From assembly GCF_950295315.1 (NCBI RefSeq), contig NC_080172.1, positions 78,325,118 through 78,389,117 on the forward strand: a stretch of 64,000 bases of DNA, written 5' to 3'. The notes under the pieces are model-generated. The model had not been told where the DNA came from, did no database searches, and saw nothing but the letters and a program-made list of their open reading frames with translations. How positions within the stretch are numbered: position 1 is the stretch's first letter; the number at the start of each line of letters is the position of its first letter. The stretch comes from Erinaceus europaeus (Eukaryota > Chordata > Mammalia > Eulipotyphla > Erinaceidae). Made by a program: the position numbers and the translations under genes. Of the stretch, positions 24,426 to 35,397 are shown in pieces.

Positions 24426-25394
24426 ACTTCACAGTTGTGCCTAAATATTCATATGGTACTGGCATGAGCCAAAGGATTATTATAAGCTATAATTACAGAA
24501 ATATTTCCTACAAATTAGTATTCATCATACAGAAATGCCAATTTTATTAGCACTGTTTATTATTACATTACTTTGATAAAATCAGTATATATTTTCCTAC
24601 TACTTCCATGAAGTATCTTGAATCGATGTTAACTTGCCAAGATAAAGCATATAGTCTGAAACAAATCTACCATTTGTTGTATTTACTTTCTTAGATCTTG
24701 TAAAAATTCAAGGACATTGGAAAACAGATAAGAATCTTTTCAATGTGAAATAATTGTGAAAGAATTTATCTTTGCTGACTATTATTGAAACTAGAAATGA
24801 TATTAAAGAAAGAGAGGAGAATGGGGGAAGTAACAGTAAAGAGAAAAAGAAAAAGGAATTAATTTGGAATTCCTGGAAGTCTAGAAAGTCTATACACTCT
24901 GGATAGCTCTGCATCCTCTCTGTAATTAACTGCTCTGGCTAAATTCCTTCTGCAAATAACCTCTAATATTGGAAACAGAGCTTAAATGTATAACAAGAAC
25001 ATATGCTTTTACTATTTCATGCAATATTAGTTAGAACTTTTTAAAATTCATTCCTTATGAACAGAGTAGATTTAACTTTGGCAGCCCAAAGTAGATGAAG
25101 CTGTTTATGGTTATTAGGAAGATGAAACAGCATTGCTTTTCCTCCCTTTCCCATTTAGATAATAGAGGATAGCTTTCCTTTTTTGACATAACTATTTTGT
25201 GAATATAAAGTTGAATGCCTAAACATGCTATAGAGAATACTCCCAGATAAAGTTTGTTAACCATGACTAACCTTGTCTCTGTGCATTTTTAGCACATCTT
25301 CCCAAGATGACCCAATGTGCATGCTGCCCCAGTGTAATCTGAAATTAACCTTCACTATGCCATTTCCTGTGTGGTGTCTACCTTTGAGTGGTGT
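24426..25394. other. Anonymous AT-rich DNA
   Basis: No gene, RNA gene or recent repeat is seen. Confidence 0.5.
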
Positions 25395-25575
25395 CATTGT
25401 CATACAGTGATTTGGTTCACTAGTTCACAGTGTTCATTTGGACAAGTTACCACTAATGTGTCTATGCCTCAGCATCCTCAAGTGTGAAAGAGAAACAGCC
25501 CTTTTAACGGCATGTTTCCCTGAGGTGCTGTGATGGACAGCCTACACAATTATTGTAGAACATTTTACCTAATGC
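25395..25575 (+). mobile_element. Probable MIR element
   Basis: The stretch 'tggacaagttac...tctatgcctcagcatcctca...gtgaaa' follows the well-known MIR core order (caagttac, gcctcag, cctca). MIR is an ancient tRNA-derived SINE common to mammals. Recognised from memory. Confidence 0.65.
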
Positions 25576-25943
25576 TAAGAAGGAGTTTTTATGGGAAAGC
25601 TATATGACATTTTCTCCTGCATTATGTAATGATTCAGAGAATCTGGTCTTTGTTTTATAAAAATGTTTATTTAGAAAATGCCTTAGCAATCTTGAACAAC
25701 CAGTGTTTTGCAGAGTATAATAGTAAAATTGCCTTTAACACATTTGCTGTCATCAATTATTGTTGCAATTATTACCACTACAAACATGTGAAAGAATCAT
25801 AACTGTGGATAGAGTATGATTTTCAGAAGTATAATGAATGAAAGGAGCCAAAATATATTATTATGGCCCTATCACTCCCATAACTCATTCATACTGAAAT
25901 ATTTGCAATAACTTATCGTAAATATGGTAAAATATCTTTTTAA
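25576..25943. other. Anonymous DNA
   Basis: No gene or clear repeat is seen. Confidence 0.4.
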
Positions 25944-25957
25944 AAAAATCCATAACT

Positions 25958-26230
25958 GGGAGTTGGGCAGCATCATAGCAGGTTAAGAGCACTGGTGCAA
26001 AGGGCAAGTACCAGCATAAGGATCCCAGTTAGAGCCTCTGGCTCCCCACCTGCAGGGGCATCGCTTCACAAGCTGTAAGCAGGTCTGAAGGTGTAGCTCT
26101 TTCCCTCCCCCCTCTGCCTTCCACTCCTCTCTCCATATCTCTCTGTCCTATCCAACAACTGTGACATCAATAACAACAATAATAATAAAACAAGGGCAAC
26201 AAAAGGGAATAAATGTTAAAAAAAAGTTAT
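25958..26230 (+). mobile_element. SINE family A, short form, with TSD
   Basis: Diverged head and CT-rich middle with 'aagggcaacaaaagggaata' near the tail. The TSD 'aaaaaa[t/c]ccataac' is at 25944-25957 and 26231-26244. Confidence 0.92.
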
Positions 26231-26244
26231 AAAAAACCCATAAC

Positions 26245-27445
26245 CACAAAAAAGAATAAGATAATTAAATAAGAACTATGAATTTGATTTCATTTAGACT
26301 AGAAACCATGAAATGCCTAGACAAGGATAAAATAAAACTGGTAGACTGCTTCATGATCTATACTTTGGAAATGTCTAGACTCAAGTCCTAGAGTGAGGAA
26401 AAATTCAACAAAATAAACTAATGGTATTACATCAATCTGAAAAACTTCTGCACATCAGAGGAAGCCACCTTACAATATTAGAGATCTTTAGATGTCACAA
26501 GTTAAACATCTAATAGCTAAATTATATAAAGAATTATCCAAACTCAGCAGCAACAATAAATGCAAATAAAAATTCATTAATACGTAGGGACAGGACATGA
26601 ACAGAATCATCACCAATGAAGAGATTCAAAGGGCCAACAGATATATGAAGAAATGCTAAAAGACAATGATTATGAGAAAAATGCAAAGAAAGATAACAAA
26701 GAAATACCACTCTATTCTTGTGAGGATATTATACATTAGAAAGGACAAAAACAATAAGTACTGGCTTAGATATAGAAAAAAGAAATCCTTCTGTACTGCT
26801 GGTGGGAATGTAAATCGTCCAATTCCAGTGAAAAACAGTCTAGGAGTTTCTCAGAACATTGGGAATGAATCTACCATATGACCCAGCAATATCTTTCCTG
26901 TGGATTTATCTGAATGAGTCAGAAGCACCCATCCAAAGAAATCTACGTACATAGCAGCATACTTCATAATAACATACTTGGGAGCTATTCAGAAACCCAA
27001 CAACAGATGAACTTATACTAAGTTGTAGTATAAAGGCACAATGGAATGTTACTCAGTTCTTAAAAATTATGAAGCCATCTAATTTATTTCATCTTGGGTT
27101 GAACTGGTGAGTATCATCTTACTTGAGATAAGGCAAAAAGAAAAGGACAAATATTTACCGCACTTATAGGTGGAACTTAAGAAACAGAGATAGAAAGTGA
27201 AACTTGGACTAGGAATGATGTATTGCATCAAAGCAAAGCAAAGCAAAGGACTGTAGAGGAGAATGGGAAGGGAAAGACTGAAGAAGTTGTTGGCCCTGTT
27301 ACATGATGGCAGAAAAGAACCTAAGTTTGAAGTAAGAGTGTTTTGCAGACACTTATCTCAAGAAGATGAGGAATTGTACCTATGTGTCAACAACTGTACT
27401 ATAAACCATCAATCAACCAACCTCAACAAAATATTTTGAAAAAAG
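26245..27445 (+). mobile_element. Old L1: ORF2 C-terminus and 3' end
   Basis: Collinear with the ORF2 C-terminus of the young L1. The segment for 'KLKSFC' lies near 26440, the Cys-rich region ('ctgctggtgggaatgtaa') near 26797 and 'acaatggaat' near 27038. A short 3' tail ends in A's near 27445. This older type has a much shorter, different 3' UTR from the young family. Many stops; no coding capacity. Confidence 0.85.
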
Positions 27446-27724
27446 TTCTTTTACATGACTAAAACTAAAACATCGATTTACTAGACTCTCAATTTTCTTT
27501 TAGATCAAGAGACATATATACATGATTAAAAGCAATATTAAGAACTTAAGGAAAAGTTAAATGAATAAACAGACTAAAATTATAAATGTTCTAGAAAAGA
27601 AAGCCATATGATGATGAATGATCATGATGATGATGGTGATGGCAATGGTGTTGAATTAGAACTGTGAAAAGCCCATTCAAAACTGAACATTATATTAGGT
27701 GCTCTATAGATATTACATTTAATT
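27446..27724. other. Anonymous DNA
   Basis: No gene is seen. There is a GAT-rich run near 27610-27650. Confidence 0.4.
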
Positions 27725-28156
27725 TCTCTTTTTTAATTTTTATTAGTTATTTAGTAATGATTTACAAGATTATAGGGTAAGAGGGGTACAATTCTGTGAA
27801 ATGCCATAAAATTCCCACCACCAGAGTTCCGTATCTCATCCCTTCTATTGAAAGCTTCCCTATTCTTTATCCCTCTGGGAGTATGGACCAAAATTCTTTA
27901 TGGGGGGCAGAAGGTGGAAAATATAGCTCTGTAATTGCTTTTCCACTGAATACAGACATTGGCAGGCCAGTCCATATCTCCAGCCTGTTTTTATATTTGC
28001 CTAGTGGAATAGTGTTGGGTAGTATGCCAGCTCCCCCTGGCTTCTGCTTAACCAAGCACCAGTATGCCTATATAGGGATTGGTTTGATCCCATTCAAAGC
28101 GGTCTATTTACATAAATCACTTTTACATTTACATAAAGCACCATACTCCCTCCAGG

Positions 28157-28190
28157 GCATTAGTGGTTTAGTGGTAAAATTCTCACCTGC
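28157..28190 (+). other. tRNA-Gly(GCC) 5'-half-like sequence inside the LTR U3
   Basis: 34 nt match the 5' half of mammalian tRNA-Gly-GCC (recalled from memory) at 30 positions. The four differences are G to A or C to T transitions. The match ends in the anticodon arm, and the 3' half of the tRNA is absent. It keeps an A-box-like 'tagtggtttagtgg'. No complete tRNA can form, so this is not a tRNA gene. Confidence 0.72.
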
Positions 28191-28307
28191 TCTGCCCCCT
28201 CTCCTTGTCACACCCTGATCCTCTCCTTGTCACACCCTGATCTTCCACCAGTCACTTTTCGCTCCACCCTCTCTATGTCACATCCTGTTTCCACCCTACT
28301 TGGAGAG

Positions 28308-28335
28308 TATAAAAACAGCTGCTCTTCTGATTAAA
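28308..28335 (+). promoter_or_regulatory. LTR TATA box and ATTAAA polyadenylation signal
   Basis: 'tataaaaa' (28308-28315) lies 15 bp upstream of 'attaaa' (28330-28335). This order would place transcription start and polyadenylation in the following 20-40 bp. Activity is not shown. Confidence 0.65.
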
Positions 28336-29055
28336 GACACTTGGAAATTGTTTTCTGGCTCCAAGGGTTCCAGAGTGTATCTCCTGCAAAGTTAGGGTGG
28401 CACGAGTTCCTGATCCCTCTCCCACGCAGCAGCCTAGATCAGCTCCAGTTGAGTTCTCTCCAACCCAGAGAGCACTAGCTCGGGAAGAAGCACCCTCAGG
28501 CTATCCCAGCAGAATAGGGCTCTGGGAAGGTGAAGTTCCAGGACACATTGGTGAGGTCATCTACCCAGAAAGTCAGGATGGTGTTACTATAGCTCCTGCA
28601 ACTTGGTGGCAGAAAGGTGGTAATACATAAATCAGGACAAACTGTTTAATAATCAGGAACCTAAAGGTAAGAATAGAGCAGATGAAACTAAGGGTCTTTA
28701 TGTTGGAAGAAGCTGCCAAGTCTATTTTAGGTATATTCGAAGGGGCTCCTGACTTAGTAATTTTTTCCTGAGCCTGATAGCTGACAGGTAAATGGGGTAA
28801 AAGTATTGTCTGGGAAGATGTTGTCACAGTTGAGAAAAGGATTATAAAGCTGGGTTAAGGCAGAGTAGCTCTCAGATCTAAGAAAACTATAGAGATAACA
28901 TTAACTATAAACTGCAACGATCTGACCTAGGGCCCATATCTATTCATATTTAGCACAGGAGCTCATATAACCTTTGAGTCCCTGTAAGTCTGTGCTAGGA
29001 GTGCATGGTCACAGCTAGGAAAATTCTAAGCTGCACTCATTTCAGGACCTTTCAT

Positions 29056-29442
29056 TCTTAAAAGAACATGTTAACATTACACTGATGATCCTAAAGAGGA
29101 CAATACTAAAAACTAAAGATGTTGAAACTTATTTATGGTTAACCCATCTTAATTAAAAAACAAAACAAAACAAAAAAAGCTTACTATTGGTGATTGTTCA
29201 ATCATTAATTCAGGATTCAAGCTTAGCTTATCTAATTTTATAGATGTTTGATTGTAATATTTCTAGAATAACAGCATCATGTCCCATTGGATTTCTAGTT
29301 ATTAGAAAGTTGATGTAAATAAATTATAAGAACAATACCTCTCTACTAAGATAAACTGACTTAAAATGTAACAATAATAATTTTTGTAGTTGTTTGTTGG
29401 TAGGATTTGTCAGAAAGCTTCAAATTGTATTTCTTCTTCTTA
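29056..29442. other. Anonymous DNA
   Basis: No gene is seen. There is a CAAAA-rich run near 29155-29180. Confidence 0.4.
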
Positions 29443-29787
29443 ATTTTTTTTTTTTTTTGCCTCCAGGGTTATTGCTGGGGTTCAGTGCCAGCACTATGAA
29501 TCCACTGCTCCTGGAGACCATTTTTTCCCTTTAGTTGCCTTTGTTGTTTATCAGTGTTGTTGTTACTATTATTGTTGTCATTATTGTTGGGTAGGACAGA
29601 GAGAAATTGAGAGAGGAGGGGAAGACAGAGAGGAGGAGAAAAAAATAGACATCTGCAGACCTGCTTCACTACCTGTGAAGAGACTCCGCTGCAGATGGGG
29701 AGCCGGTGGCTGGAACCTGGATCCTTACGCTGGTCCTTGTGCTTTGTACTACGTGTGCTTAATCCATTGGGCTAGCGCCCAGCCCCC
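29443..29787 (-). mobile_element. SINE family A, long form
   Basis: PolyT at left is followed by the extension ('gcctccagggttattgctgg' to 'ctcctggagacc'), the CAA/ATA region, the CT-rich middle and the head ending near 'gcgcccagccccc'. Confidence 0.93.
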
Positions 29788-30300
29788 TTTACATTTTATT
29801 TTATGGCATTGTAGTGAACATGTAACTCTAGTAACTCTAGTAACCATAGTGCACCTGCATAGTGTGATCATGTAACTCTAGTAACTCTAGTAACCATAGT
29901 GCACCTGCATAGTGTGATAAAGAGAGACCTATATATGCATAGGATAAGACATCAACTGGAATCTGATTGCCCGATGGAAATGTAACCTTAAAACCAGAGG
30001 CAAGCTAAGTATAAGTAAAGGCTCAGAAACCAGCTGGATGAAGCACTTCCACTGTTATTGACCGAGATGTTGCAGGTACTGCTAAAAACTTAAAGCACAA
30101 GTGGCTAAGCTAAGTAACTGCTTCTTTAGCCGCCAGGGGCCCTCACTCAAAGGACAACACAGCGGGTGGTGAGCCTTACCTGTGAATCGCTACTAAGTAA
30201 GGAGAGATATCAGGTTGACTGTGTATTGTATGAATTGTGTGACCCTTCTATGGCATCTAAAAATAAGTAAAAAAAGAAAAAATATTTCTTAACCCCGACA
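29788..30300. repeat. Unassigned repeat-like block with a 50-bp tandem duplication
   Basis: 29819-29868 and 29869-29918 are identical 50-bp copies, each with internal 'taactctag' repeats. 'ctatatatgcat' follows, then a more GC-rich stretch near 30130-30180, then an A-rich run near 30265-30290. 'atggcat' occurs just left of the block (29803-29809) and again near 30254, which could be a TSD. The layout resembles an LTR or other retroelement with duplicated enhancer, but I recognise no family and the ends are not clean TG/CA. Confidence 0.4.
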
Positions 30301-30381
30301 CTCTCTCCAAGTATGTCCTTGCTCTAATTCCTTACTCATGACTGGTATACTAAGATATGTTTGTTTATAATGTGACATACT
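30301..30381. other. Flank of the young L1
   Basis: Short anonymous flank. Its last bases do not reappear after the L1 tail at 36751, so no TSD for the 30382-36750 unit is visible. Confidence 0.5.
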
Positions 30382-30650
30382 GGGGGGGGGGGGTGGAGGA
30401 AGGAGTCAAGATGGTTGCCGAAGGCAGCAACCAGACAGATTCTTAAAAAAAAAAAAAAAAACAAAAAACTGATTCAATCCTGGGAATTCTAAGTGGAAAC
30501 AGGATTTCTAGTCTTCTAGAAGATAAACTATAGAGGAGGGGACAAAGAGGAACCAGGGTGGAATGTTATGACTCATCTATGAACCAGCAAAACGGAGCTG
30601 TAAAGGACAAAGGAAAAACAAACCCTGACTATCTATCCCTTCAATCTAAG
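30382..30650 (+). mobile_element. L1 5' UTR start
   Basis: A run of 12 G's leads into 'ggaggaaggagtcaagatgg', the G-rich 'gagccaagatgg'-like start usual for mammalian L1 5' UTRs. It is collinear with the L1 downstream, but a non-L1 segment intervenes before ORF1. The right limit is approximate. Confidence 0.68.
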
Positions 30651-30936
30651 CACTTAAGATTTCAAATTGGTTACTTGATTGAATTTTAATAGTGGCCTTA
30701 TATTGTTAATACATTTCTGATAATGGAATTTTCTTTGAAATATTAAATCATCAATAATCTTGAGCCAGGGAGACCAAAAGCATTTGATCTTGTCACCACA
30801 TTGCTGGGCTAGCTTCTTGGGCAGGAGAGACAGGACCAGGGACTCATGGCTGAGCTGGGAACGCAGTTCAATCTTTATTGAAGAGTGGGGTTGCAGTGCA
30901 AGCTAGCTATCTCTAATCACAATCCTGTCCTATATA
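30651..30936 (-). mobile_element. Non-L1 segment with a truncated LTR (about 30791-30936) inside the L1
   Basis: 30651-30790 is AT-rich and unassigned. On the minus strand 30936-30791 shows a 'tatatata' box, 'caataaag' near 30872 and ends in 'ggtgaca'. That is the TATA-R-U5 order of a retroviral LTR with U3 missing. No primer-binding site follows it on the left, so it looks like a 3' or solo LTR fragment. It shares no obvious sequence with the LTR at 28013. It replaces the expected rest of the 5' UTR and the N-terminal half of ORF1. Confidence 0.55.
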
Positions 30937-30937
30937 T

Positions 30938-31513
30938 AGAAAGAAAGAGGTGAAAGAGCTTAAAAAGAGATTGAGAGACAGTGAAAACAACAACAGAGAC
31001 ATATGAGATGATCTCAAAAGAAGTAACATTCGTATAATTGGCCTGCCAGAGGAAGAAAGAGAGGAAGGGGAAGCAAACATTCTAGAGGAAATAATACAAG
31101 AAAATATCCCAGACCTGAATAACAGAAAGGATATCAAGGTGCAAGAGGCCCAGAGAGTACCAAACAGAATCAACCCAGACCTGAAAACACCAAGACACAT
31201 CATAGTCACAATGAGAAGTAAGGATAAAGAAAGGATCCTAAAGGCTGCAAGAGAGAAACAAAAAGTCACATACAGGGGAAAACCCATAAGACTTTCTGCA
31301 GATTTCTCAACTCAAACTCTAAAAGCCAGAAGGGAGTGGCAAGATATCTATCGAGCCCTGAATGAAAAAGGGTTTCAACCAAGGATTATATATCCTGCTA
31401 GACTTTCATTCAAGCTAGATGGAGGGATCAAAACCTTCTTAGACAAACAACAGTTAAAGGAGGCAACTATCACCAAGCCGGCCCTGAAAGAGGTACTAAA
31501 AGACCTCTTATAA
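30938..31513 (+). pseudogene. Young L1 ORF1, C-terminal part (RNA-binding protein)
   Basis: ORF1 protein is the trimeric RNA-binding chaperone of the L1 ribonucleoprotein. The end of the coiled coil ('KEVKELKKRL' near 30947-30976) is followed by the RRM start ('RSNIRIIGLPEE' near 31019-31054) and the C-terminal domain ('TYRGKPIRLSADFS' near 31268-31309, 'ARREW', 'YPARLSFK'). It ends at TAA 31511-31513. An in-frame TGA at 31004-31006 and loss of the N-terminal half make it non-functional. From 31007 on the frame is clean, so the decay is recent. It lies 60 bp upstream of ORF2, as normal for L1. Confidence 0.93.
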
Positions 31514-31573
31514 ACAAGAACATCACTATAATACTTGTAATATATCAGAGTAAACAAATTGTTTTTTAGAACA

Positions 31574-34500
31574 ATGGCACTACAATACATTAAATCCATA
31601 ATATCAATAAATGTCAACGGCTTAAACTCACCCATCAAAAGGCACAGGGTGGGGGGATGGATCAGAAAACATAACCCATCCATATGCTGCTTGCAAGAAT
31701 CACATCTGTCACAACAAAATAAACACAGACTTAAAGTGAAAGGATGGAAAACTATCATACAGGCTGACGGTCCACAAAAAAGGGCAGGAACAGCCATTCT
31801 CATCTCAGACACGATAGATTTTAAATTAAATAAAGTAATAAAAGATAGGCAAGGACATTACATAATGATTAGAGGATCAATCAGCCAAGAAGACTTAACA
31901 ATTATTAACATCTATGCACCCAACGAGGGACCATCTAAATACATTAAACACCTATTGAAAGAATTTCAAAAATACATCAATAGTAATACAGTAATAGTGG
32001 GAGACTTCAATACCCCACTCTCACACTTAGACAGATCAACAAAGCAGAGAACCAATAAAGATACAAGAGAATTGAATGAAGAGATTGACAGACTAGACCT
32101 CTTGGACATTTTCAGACTCCTCCACCCCAAAAAACTGGAATACACCTTCTTTTCAAATCCACACAACACATACTCAAGGATAGACCACATGTTAGGCCAC
32201 AAAGACAGCATCAATAAATTCAAGAGCATTGAAATCATCCCAAGTATCTTCTCAGACCACAGTGGAGTAAAACTAACTTTTAACAACAAACGGAAAATTA
32301 TTAAAAGACATAGAATTTGGAAACTAAACAACATGCTCCTTAAGAACCACTGGGTCAGACACTCACTCAAACAGGAAATTCAAATGTTCCTGGAAACTAA
32401 TGAAAATGAAGACACAACCTATCAAAATATTTGGGACACAGCTAAAGCAGTACTGAGAGGGAAACTTATAGCTATACAATCACATATTAAACACCAAGAA
32501 GAAGCCCAAATGAACGAACTTACTACACACCTCAAGGACTTAGAGGAAGAGGAACAAAGGAACCCTAAAGCAACCAGAAGGACAGAAATCACTAAAGTTA
32601 GAGCAGAAATAAACAACATCAAAAATAAAAGAACCATACAAAAGATCAATGAAGCCAAATGTTGGTTCTTTGAAAGATTAAACAAAATTGACAAACCCCT
32701 AGCCAGACTCACCAAACAAAAAAGAGAGAAGACTCAAATTAATAGAATTGTAAATGATACAGGAGATATCACAACTGACACCACAGAAATCCAGAGAATT
32801 CTGCGAAACTTCTATAAAGAACTATATGCCACCAAGCTAGAGAACCTGGAAGAAATAGAACAATTCCTAGAAACCTATGCACTTCCAAAACTGAACCAAG
32901 AAGAACTACAAAATCTAAATGCACCATTCACAGACAAAGAAATTGAAACCGTTATTAAGAATCTCCCCAACAACAAAAGTCCTGGACCAGATGGCTTCAC
33001 AAACGAATTCTACAAAATTTTCAGGAAACAGTTAATACCCATACTTCTTAAGCTATTCCATAAGATTGAAGAAACAGGAATACTCCCTTCCACCTTTTAT
33101 GAAGCCAACATCACCCTGATACCAAAAGCTGATAGGGACAGAACAAAAAAGGAAAACTACAGACCAATATCTCTGATGAACATAGATGCCAAAATATTAA
33201 ACAAGATCTTGGCCAACCGGATACAGCAACACATCAAAAAGATTGTTCATCATGACCAAGTGGGATTCATCCCAGGAATGCAAGGCTGGTTCAACATCCG
33301 TAAATCAATCAATGTCATTCATCACATCAATAAAAGCAAAGCCAAAAACCACATGATTATCTCAATAGATGCAGAGAAAGCCTTTGACAAAATCCAACAC
33401 CCATTCATGCTCAAAACTCTACAAAAAATGGGAATAGATGGGAAATTCCTCAAGATAGTGAAGTCTATATATAGCAAACCTACAGCCAACGTCATACTCA
33501 ATGGAGAGAAGCTGAAAGCATTCCCCCTCAGATCAGGGACTAGACAGGGCTGCCCACTGTCACCGTTACTCTTCAACATAGTATTGGAAGTTCTTGCCAT
33601 AGCAATCAGGCAAGAGAAAGAAATCAAAGGGATACAGATTGGAAGGGAAGAAGTCAAGCTCTCACTATTTGCAGATGATATGATAGTATACATAGAAAGA
33701 CCTAAAGAATCCAGTAGAAAATTACTGGAAGTTGTTAGGCAATATAGCAAGGTATCAGGCTACAAAATCAATGTACAAAAATCAGTGGCATTTCTTTATG
33801 CAAACACTAAATCTGAAGAATAAGACATCCAGAAATCACTCCCATTTACTGTTTCAGCAAAATCAATCAAATACCTAGGAATAAAGTTGACCAAAGAAGT
33901 GAAAGACTTGTATGCTGAAAACTATGAGTCACTACTCAAGGAGATAGAAACTGATACCAAGAAATGGAAAGATATCCCATGCTCATGGATTGGAAGAATA
34001 AATATCATCAAAATGAACATTCTCCCCAGAGCCATATACAAATTTAATGCAATACCCATCAAAGTTCCACCAAGCTTCTTTAAGAGAATAGAACAAACAC
34101 TACAATCATTTATCTGGAACCTGAAGACACCTAGAATTGCCAAAACCATCCTAAGGAAAAGAAACAGAAATGGAGGCATCACACTCCCAGACCTTAAACT
34201 ATATTATAAAGCCATCATCATCAAAACAGCATGGTACTGGAACAAAAATAGGCACACAGACCAGTGGAACAGAATTGAAAGCCCAGAAGTAAATCCCAAC
34301 ACCTATGGGCATCTAATCTTTGATAAGGGGGCCCAAAGGATTAAATGGAAGAAGGAGGCTCTCTTCAATAAATGGTGCTGGGAAAACTGGGTTGAAACAT
34401 GCAGAAGAATGAAATTGAACCACTTTATCTCACCAGAAACAAAAATCAACTCCAAATGGATCAAAGACCTAGATGTCAGACCAGAAACAATCAAATACTT

Positions 34501-35397
34501 AGAGGAAAACATTGGTAAAACACTTTCCCATCTACACTTCAAGGACATCTTTGATGAATCAAACCCAATTGCAAGGAAGACCAAAGCAGAAACAAACCAA
34601 TGGGACTACATCAAATTGAAAGCTTCTGCACATCCAAAGAAACTATTAAACAAACAGAGAGACCCCTCACAGAATGGGAGAAGATCTTCACATGCCAGAC
34701 ATCAGACAAGAAACTAATCACCAAAATATATAAAGAGCTCAGCAAACTTAGCCGCAAAAAAGCAAATGACCCCATCCAAAAATGGGCAGAGGAAATGAAC
34801 AAAACATTCGCCACAGAGGAGATCCAAAAGGCTAACAAACATATGAAAAACTGCTCTAGGTCACTGATTGTCAGAGAAATGCAAATTAAGACAACACTAA
34901 GATACCACCTCACTCCTGTAAGAATGGCATACATCAAAAAGGACAGCAGCAACAAATGCTGGAGAGGATGTGGGGACAGAGGAACCCTTTTACATTGCTG
35001 GTGGGAATGTAAATTGGTACAGCCTCTGTGGAGAGCAGTCTGGAAAACTCTCAGAAGGCTAGACATGGACCTTCCATATGACCCAATAATTCCTCTCCTG
35101 GGGTTATACCCCAAGGACTCCATAACACCCAACCAAAAAGAGGTGTGTACTCCTATGTTCATAGCAGCACAATTCATAATAGCTAAAACCTGGAAGCAAC
35201 CCAGGTGCCCAACAACAGATGAATGGCTGAGAAAGCTGTGGTATATATACACAATGGAATACTATGCAGCTATCAAGAACAATGAACCCACCTTCTCTGA
35301 CCCATCTTGGACAGAGCTAGAAGGAATTATGTTAAGTGAACTAAGTCAGAAAGTTAAAGATGAGTATGGGATGATCCCACTCATCAACAGAAGCTGA
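31574..35397 (+). pseudogene. Young L1 ORF2 (endonuclease / reverse transcriptase) with two lesions
   Basis: ORF2 protein nicks target DNA and copies L1 RNA by target-primed reverse transcription. The ATG at 31574 starts the sequence. Endonuclease motifs are intact: 'SINVNGL' (residues 11-17), 'QESHL' (Glu42), 'GDFNTPL' (Asp144) and 'SDHSGV' (Asp228-His229). The RT domain has 'FADD' at residues 699-702. A Cys-rich C-terminal motif ('CWRGCG', 'LLHCWWEC') lies near 34957-35020. The span equals about 1275 codons, the usual ORF2 length, once a single missing base is counted. The lesions are an in-frame TAA at 33821-33823, just after the RT domain, and a one-base loss near 34617-34622 ('IKLK' region). 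ORF2 ends at TGA 35395-35397. It is the best preserved coding sequence in the window but cannot make full-length protein as it stands. Confidence 0.97.

Larger units (their letters stand above)
28013..28511 (+). mobile_element. Solo endogenous retrovirus LTR, 499 bp, 6-bp TSD
   Basis: The element starts TGTTGGG and ends CCCAGCA, so it has TG...CA ends in a near-perfect inverted pair. A perfect 6-bp TSD, 'gaatag' (28007-28012 and 28512-28517), flanks it inside the L1 3' UTR, and the L1 sequence resumes exactly after it. A 'tataaaaa' box at 28308-28315 and 'attaaa' at 28330-28335 set the plus orientation. A 22-bp tandem duplication (28199-28242) lies in U3. A 6-bp TSD is typical of class II (betaretrovirus-like) ERVs, so that class is inferred. 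No internal viral sequence remains, so it arose by LTR-LTR recombination. I do not recognise the family. Confidence 0.92.
27725..29055 (-). mobile_element. L1 3' UTR, long type, interrupted by a solo LTR
   Basis: Reverse-complement homology to the 37338-39030 copy runs from the A/T-rich 3' end at left to about 29055, with a gap at 28013-28511 filled by the LTR. The 5' truncation is near 29055. Confidence 0.85.

Noticed and set aside
29819..29918. CRISPR-like direct repeats
   Set aside because: They are two adjacent copies without spacers, in a mammalian genome; a tandem duplication.
34611..35252. 213-codon antisense open frame
   Set aside because: It is the shadow of ORF2 on the other strand; ORF2 carries the recognisable motifs.
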